A DNA stretch of 43,486 nt from NCBI GenBank assembly GCA_040182905.1, contig JARQWU010000062.1, positions 1-43,486 of the forward strand, given 5' to 3'. A model generated the notes under the pieces. The model was not told where the DNA came from. It did not search any database and saw only the letters and a program-made list of their open reading frames with translations. Within the stretch, counting starts at the first letter, position 1. Each line of letters opens with the position of its first letter. Of this stretch, positions 39,412-43,486 are shown piece after piece. Source of the DNA: Barthelona sp. PAP020. Its lineage: Eukaryota; Metamonada: BaSk clade. The translations under genes were made by a program, and so were the position numbers.

Positions 39412-40731
39412 ATGTTAAAATTTATGTATATATTAGTACTACTATCAATAATATATTGTTTTGAGGTAGAAATAAAGTACAATTCGAGTACAACATATCA
39501 AATTAAAGATAAATGTACGTTAACTTTGCCAAATGACATAGAAAACAATTCTTTTTTGACTATAACAGCCATATATGGAACTGCAGTCATAAACGATGAT
39601 AAAGCAAATGTAATTGGAACAATTGAAGCGAGTAATTTAACTGTTACCGATTTTGACAATATAAATTACATAAATATTACATGTTCAAGTACTTTATATT
39701 GCTTAAATCACATTTCTTTTGGAAAACAAATTAATTCAAAAGTTGAAATCGGTATTGTGACAGTTAATGACTATTCAATCGATATTATACGATCAGCACT
39801 GCCTAATGATAGTTTTACGGAAGATTTCTATGTTTCATTGAACCAGCCTTTAATTCCTTGTGCAGCAGTGCCATATTTAGCTCAAAAGGCTGTTGTCTCG
39901 GTTTCTACTAGTGACAATAAATATTTAACTATTGATAGATTGCAAAGAAATGGTGATTATAATGTGTATATGATTTCTTGCGTCAATTCATGGAATTGTC
40001 AATGTTCTACCATAAGTTTAACGATGCCTGCACTGGTTGGAGATTCCCAAGTATTATTTTTGTGGGCAATTTATGGTGGATGTGTGCTACTGTTGATACA
40101 TCTTATTTTTAGTATATTCAACATCATTCAAAGTTTTAAAATTCACTCGAATGACCAAAGCTTGAAAGAAAAGATTTTTGAAAGGCTCTTAGGATTTCAT
40201 CAATCTGATTCTTACGATCGAGTAATATATGTTGGTAGACCTTTGTACGTTTTAAATTCCTTCTGGTCATTTTTGTTATGTGGAATTATATATTGGATAA
40301 TTTGCTGTATTGTATACATAGCTTCTTGGAAAATTGGAGATGAGCCTTTAATCATTCAAATTTCAGCAGGATTATTAATTGTTACGTGGCTTTGTATACT
40401 CATTTTGTTTGTTCGAATGTTTACAACATTGCAAATTATAACAACCAGACAATTGATTGTTATGAAAAAGATTACATTTTTCAATTCAATTCAAGCATTT
40501 CCCCTGGCATATATTCATCATGTACGCAGTTCTTTGGGTGGATATGACTTCATGACAGTGTTAAATGACGGTCGGAGAAAGAATTTGAATTTCAGAAGAA
40601 TTCTTCGATTTACGAATGTCACCAACAGCAAAGCTCTTGAAGACGGACTTAAATCAGTGAATTACATTGTTGAAGGAAATCATATTTTGTATGGTGGCAC
40701 CTCTGAATTCATCAAAGTCAAGAAGGACTGA
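39412..40731 (+). CDS. Secretory-pathway membrane glycoprotein with PH-like C-terminal domain, unknown function
   Basis: 439 residues from ATG 39412. The start gives a signal peptide (MLKFMYILVLLSIIYCFEVE). A lumenal/extracellular domain (about 20-210) has several N-x-S/T sequons (Asn24, 45, 75, 88, 132) and paired Cys (CVNSWNCQC). Three membrane spans follow at about 212-238, 284-306 and 313-337. The last 100 residues begin TLQIITTRQLIVMKKITFFN and include SIQAFPLAYIHHVRSSLGGYDF. This has the layout of a bacterial-type PH (DUF304-like) domain: 'T.R.L....... I....PL..I..V......G'. That similarity is by eye only. No named family was recognised. The convergent OTC-carbamate kinase gene ends 111 bp away. 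Confidence 0.7.
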   Translation: MLKFMYILVLLSIIYCFEVEIKYNSSTTYQIKDKCTLTLPNDIENNSFLTITAIYGTAVINDDKANVIGTIEASNLTVTDFDNINYINITCSSTLYCLNHISFGKQINSKVEIGIVTVNDYSIDIIRSALPNDSFTEDFYVSLNQPLIPCAAVPYLAQKAVVSVSTSDNKYLTIDRLQRNGDYNVYMISCVNSWNCQCSTISLTMPALVGDSQVLFLWAIYGGCVLLLIHLIFSIFNIIQSFKIHSNDQSLKEKIFERLLGFHQSDSYDRVIYVGRPLYVLNSFWSFLLCGIIYWIICCIVYIASWKIGDEPLIIQISAGLLIVTWLCILILFVRMFTTLQIITTRQLIVMKKITFFNSIQAFPLAYIHHVRSSLGGYDFMTVLNDGRRKNLNFRRILRFTNVTNSKALEDGLKSVNYIVEGNHILYGGTSEFIKVKKD

Positions 40732-40842
40732 ATTATAAATACCCGATTTTTTATTTCTCACAAAAAAAAAAGATTATTCACACTATTTGGTTATTTATAT
40801 CATTCTCAAACAATAAATAAATTAACTGATATTACAATGATC

Positions 40843-42726
40843 TTAATTCAAACGAATATGAGTTCCAGTCTTTCCTTCAATAGCATCCAAAGCATGATGG
40901 AGAGAAGTGATGATAGCTTCACGACCAGTGTTTTCAACGAACTTGATAGCAGCTCTCATTTTAGGTCCCATAGATCCAGCAAGGAAATGTCCTTCTTCAT
41001 ACAAAGCCTTAGCTTCAGCAAGAGAAAGATCCTTCAATTGAACTCTCTTTTCCTTGTCTTGCCAGTGCAAACAAGCAAATTCTACGTCGGTAAGAATTAG
41101 ATACTTGTCAGCATTGATCATTTGAGCCAACAATTCACCGGAAAGATCCTTATCAATGACAGCATCACGTCCTTCAAGGGTACCGTCTTCATTACGAACA
41201 ACGGGAATACCACCACCACCAGATGCAATGACAACGAAATCATGAGCAACAAGGTTATTGATAGCATCGGCTTCAATAATTTCAATTGGTGTGGGAGAAG
41301 CAACAACTCTTCTCCAACCACGACCGGCATCTTCCTTCCAAGAAAATTGAGGATTGGCTTTAGCATGTGCTTCATCATAGAAAGAACCAATTGGTTTAGT
41401 AGGATGACTCCAAGCCTCATCTTTATCAGAAACACGAGTTTGAGTAAGAATAGTGGCAACTTGAGTATGAATTCCTTTTTCATGAAGTTTGTTTCCAAGA
41501 ACTTGACCAAGCATATAACCAATTTGACCTTGAGATTCAGCACCACAAACAGGCATGGGTTGAGCAGGAACTTGTTCAGAAGCAATTGCATGTTGAAGAA
41601 GGATAGCACCAACTTGAGGACCATTACCATGAGTAACGGTAAGTTCGAAACCCGAAGAGACAATTTCAGCAATTTGTGTACAAGTAGCGTTACAATTTGC
41701 CATTGTTTCTTCAAAAGTTCCACGATCTCCCTTAGATTTGAGGGCATTACCACCAAGGGCAATGAGAAGACGTTGTTTCTTAGTTTCCATAACAGCGGGA
41801 TTAAGAAGGAAACAAAGAAGGGCCTTTTGAGCATGCAATCTATTTTCAGCCTCTTGGAAAACAATAGAATGTTTTCTGTCATCAATAACTTCAGCAGTTT
41901 GTTCAGCTCCACGCATAGCAGGAAGACAATTCATAAAAGTATAGTCAGGTTTAGCATGGGCACACAATTCTTTGGTAACTTGATAAGGAGTGAGTGCAGC
42001 ACGTCTTCTTTCTTCTTCTTCTTTGGCAATACCATAGGACATCCAAGAATCAGTGTAAATAACATCAGCATCAGTAACAGCTTCAATAGGATCATGTGTC
42101 CAAACAACCTTACCACCATACATCTCACAAAGTTGTTTAACTTCATCAAGAACTGATTGTTCAATGGCGTATTCATCTCCTTCAGGTCCAGCAACATAGA
42201 AAGTCATACCAAGCATGGCAGTTACTCTCATGAGATCATAAGTAACATTGTTTTGGGTATCACCAAAATAACACATTTTGAGACCTTCACATTTACCCTT
42301 AACTTCCATGACAGTAAGCATATCAGCAAGCATTTGACAAGGATGAGCATAATCATCTAAACCATTAATGACAGGAATAGTGGAATGATTGGCAAGTTCA
42401 ATGATGTCTTGACGGCGATTACAACGTCCCATAACTGCATCAACCATACGAGAAAGAACTTCACCAGTATCTCCAAAAGTTTCCTTCTTTCCAAGAGGAG
42501 AAGTTGCAATAGAATAAAAAATACCATGTCCTCCCATTTGAGTCATACCAGTTTCAAAAGAAACACGAGTACGTAAAGAAGGCTTTTCAAAAAGCATTAA
42601 TAAAGTCTTATCCTTTAGAGCTTCATTGAAACGTTCAGGATGAGCCTTAATTACTTTTGCAAAATTAAGTATTTTAAGCAATTCTTCTTTGGTTAAATCA
42701 GAGATTTTTAAAAGATGACGAACCAT
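40843..42726 (-). CDS. Ornithine carbamoyltransferase-carbamate kinase fusion
   Basis: A 627-residue bifunctional enzyme. Residues 1-310 are an ornithine-type carbamoyltransferase: carbamoyl-phosphate loop SLRTR (50-54), HPCQ (128-131), DSWMSYG (226-232), NCLPAMRG (266-273) and EAENRLH. Residues 318-627 are a carbamate kinase: LLIALGGNAL, THGNGPQVGA (from 365), then the phosphate-binding ASGGGGIPV and TDVEFA. Together they would turn citrulline and phosphate into ornithine, CO2, NH3 and ATP, the energy-yielding end of the arginine dihydrolase pathway. The linker is only about 8 residues and there is no stop between the halves. SMG of typical OTC reads SYG here, and HCLP reads NCLP. C-ending codons are common, suggesting high expression. 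No targeting peptide is obvious. Confidence 0.93.
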   Translation of the reverse strand: MVRHLLKISDLTKEELLKILNFAKVIKAHPERFNEALKDKTLLMLFEKPSLRTRVSFETGMTQMGGHGIFYSIATSPLGKKETFGDTGEVLSRMVDAVMGRCNRRQDIIELANHSTIPVINGLDDYAHPCQMLADMLTVMEVKGKCEGLKMCYFGDTQNNVTYDLMRVTAMLGMTFYVAGPEGDEYAIEQSVLDEVKQLCEMYGGKVVWTHDPIEAVTDADVIYTDSWMSYGIAKEEEERRRAALTPYQVTKELCAHAKPDYTFMNCLPAMRGAEQTAEVIDDRKHSIVFQEAENRLHAQKALLCFLLNPAVMETKKQRLLIALGGNALKSKGDRGTFEETMANCNATCTQIAEIVSSGFELTVTHGNGPQVGAILLQHAIASEQVPAQPMPVCGAESQGQIGYMLGQVLGNKLHEKGIHTQVATILTQTRVSDKDEAWSHPTKPIGSFYDEAHAKANPQFSWKEDAGRGWRRVVASPTPIEIIEADAINNLVAHDFVVIASGGGGIPVVRNEDGTLEGRDAVIDKDLSGELLAQMINADKYLILTDVEFACLHWQDKEKRVQLKDLSLAEAKALYEEGHFLAGSMGPKMRAAIKFVENTGREAIITSLHHALDAIEGKTGTHIRLN

Positions 42727-43160
42727 TTAGTTTGAGAAAAAGAAATGAATGTGGTTTCTGTAAAAATTCAACAAAAATCCATCTTTTTCAAAACTATTCT
42801 TTGCTCTGATAACACTTAAATTAATTGCACTCATTTATTCAATGCATTTTTGCAGTAATTTCAATCTTTTGACACAAAACAAAATCCCAAAAAAAATTTT
42901 TATTCAAAACCTTGCTTTTGTGGAAAAAAAACACAACAGAAAGTTCACATCAATTTAATTTATGAATAAACTAAAAAATGAAAATTATCTCATGCAGAAA
43001 ATTTGAAAATTCTTTGCAAAATATTAAATGACAATGCACTGTTTGTCTAAAGAGCAATGATGATGGTCTTTTAATGAAAAAAAGAAAAGAAAAATTTGAA
43101 AAAAAATTTGGGAAAAAGTTTTGACAAAACTCCTCCTTCATTATTGTTTAAAGCTAAAGA
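42727..43160. other. Divergent spacer, OTC-CK and eS1 promoters
   Basis: This 434-bp AT-rich gap lies between divergent genes. It should hold both promoters and the eS1 5' leader, whose last base (43160, A) is taken to be the first base of the split start codon. An upstream ATG near 43075 soon meets a stop and does not join the eS1 frame. No other feature seen. Confidence 0.5.
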
Positions 43161-43486
43161 GTACTGTCGTTCATTTTATCTTATCTAATATTTAGTGGCC
43201 GTTAAAGGTAAGCATTCTAAAGGTAGAAAAAGCAAGTATGTCTATTTTCATGGTATGAATTCTAATTTTTAGCGTTGATGCCTTCCAAAAGAAGGAATGG
43301 TATGTTGTTAAAGCACCCAGCTCTATGTTCTCTGAATCTGTTGTTGGAAAGACTGTTGTTAACAAATCTCAAGGTCTTGTTCTCGCCGCTGATCGTTTAA
43401 AACACCGTGTTTTCGAAGTTTTCGCCAATGATTTGGATTCTGATCTTAGTCATGATCATCAACGTAAGATTAAACTTCGTTGTGAA
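43160..43486 (+). CDS. RPS3A: Ribosomal protein eS1 (RPS3a), 5' part, two introns, start codon split
   Basis: A small-subunit ribosomal protein, cut by the right window edge. I read join(43160,43196..43235,43273..43486), giving 85 codons in frame. The product begins M-AVKGKHSKGRKSKNVDAFQ, then KKEWYVVKAPSSMFSESVVG, KTVVNKSQGLVLAADRLKHR and VFEVFAND. This matches the eS1 order MAV-G-basic tract, VDPFxKKEWY, VKAPxMF, GKTLVxxTQG and LKGRVFEV. No ATG precedes GCC GTT AAA in the genomic sequence: the base triplet there is GTG, directly after a TAG splice acceptor. Splicing to the A at 43160 creates ATG. Codons ending in C are frequent, as in a highly expressed gene. Confidence 0.85.
43161..43195 (+). 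other. Spliceosomal intron 1 in eS1, 35 nt, splits the ATG
   Basis: Begins GTACTG and ends TCTAATATTTAG. It is inserted after the first base of the initiator codon (A|TG). The acceptor is strongly supported by the shared TCTAAY..TTAG motif and by the M-A-V start of the family. The donor GTACTG is the weakest of the five and is chosen because it gives an A before the acceptor's TG. Confidence 0.72.
43236..43272 (+). other. Spliceosomal intron 2 in eS1, 37 nt
   Basis: Begins GTATGT and ends TCTAATTTTTAG. It interrupts an Asn codon (AA|C) 41 nt into the coding sequence. Removing it joins the basic N-terminus (GRKSK) to VDAFQKKEWY, continuous in other eS1 proteins. Confidence 0.92.

Noticed and set aside
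41118-41912. 264-codon Leu-rich frame on the same strand as OTC-CK
   Set aside because: It is a shifted reading of the carbamate kinase half; its hydrophobicity arises from the frame shift, not a membrane protein.
41122-42156. Long open frame (344 codons) on the plus strand inside OTC-CK
   Set aside because: It is Ser/Asn/Thr-rich, lacks any recognisable domain, and is explained by codon bias of the real gene on the other strand.
1-43486. tRNA, rRNA, transposon, viral and CRISPR features
   Set aside because: By-eye checks for B-box words, terminal repeats, transposase, polymerase or capsid motifs and spaced repeats gave nothing convincing on either strand.

Overview
The window is nuclear DNA of a microbial eukaryote. 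It is AT-rich, uses the standard genetic code (TAA, TAG and TGA all end genes), and packs 24 protein genes into 43.5 kb with a few very short introns. Arginine-dihydrolase enzymes (a fused ornithine carbamoyltransferase-carbamate kinase), flagellum-linked proteins (CFAP410 and a tubulin-type cytosolic carboxypeptidase), and 35-39 nt introns with the branch point almost touching the 3' splice site all suggest an anaerobic flagellate of metamonad type (parabasalid, fornicate or Anaeramoeba-like). That placement is an inference; I cannot name the species. No bacterial, phage, transposon, CRISPR, rRNA or tRNA feature was recognised.

Layout. 1-7.3 kb, minus strand: RNA polymerase III largest subunit (RPC1), an RPAP2/Rtr1-type zinc-finger protein, and an NHL/SMP-30-like propeller. 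7.3-16.7 kb, plus strand: YIPF3-like Golgi membrane protein, TRM6 (tRNA m1A58 methyltransferase subunit), SNF1/AMPK catalytic subunit, a repeat-bearing coiled-coil protein, a BTB (KCTD-like) protein and a leucine-rich-repeat protein. 17.3-26.3 kb, mixed strands: CCT3 chaperonin, proteasome alpha (PSMA6), a very acidic BRWD/PHIP-like WD40 protein, CFAP410, and an EFM7-like methyltransferase. 26.3-30.3 kb: the largest gene-poor stretch, then a kinase-coiled-coil-WD40 fusion preceded by frame-broken coding fragments. 30.3-43.5 kb: a multi-pass membrane protein with NPF motifs, a cytosolic carboxypeptidase, IMP3, an ADAL-type deaminase, STT3, a glycosylated membrane protein with a PH-like tail, the OTC-carbamate kinase fusion, and the 5' end of ribosomal protein eS1 (RPS3a).

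Gene function. Most genes are unlinked housekeeping genes: transcription (RPC1, RPAP2), translation and ribosome assembly (TRM6, IMP3, eS1, EFM7), protein folding and turnover (CCT3, PSMA6), secretion (YIPF3, STT3) and energy sensing (SNF1). There is no operon, but spacing is tight. Two divergent pairs have start codons only 19 and 41 bp apart.

The main discovery is a set of five introns in four genes, found because the uninterrupted reading frames of RPC1, CCT3 and CFAP410 lacked the N-termini their families have. All five begin GTA, are 35-39 nt long, and end in TCTAAY plus 6-7 nt ending TTAG. All sit at the extreme 5' end of their genes. In the eS1 gene the first intron splits the ATG start codon itself (A|TG). 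The next most notable items are the OTC-carbamate kinase fusion with unusual active-site loops, and the broken region upstream of the kinase-WD40 gene.
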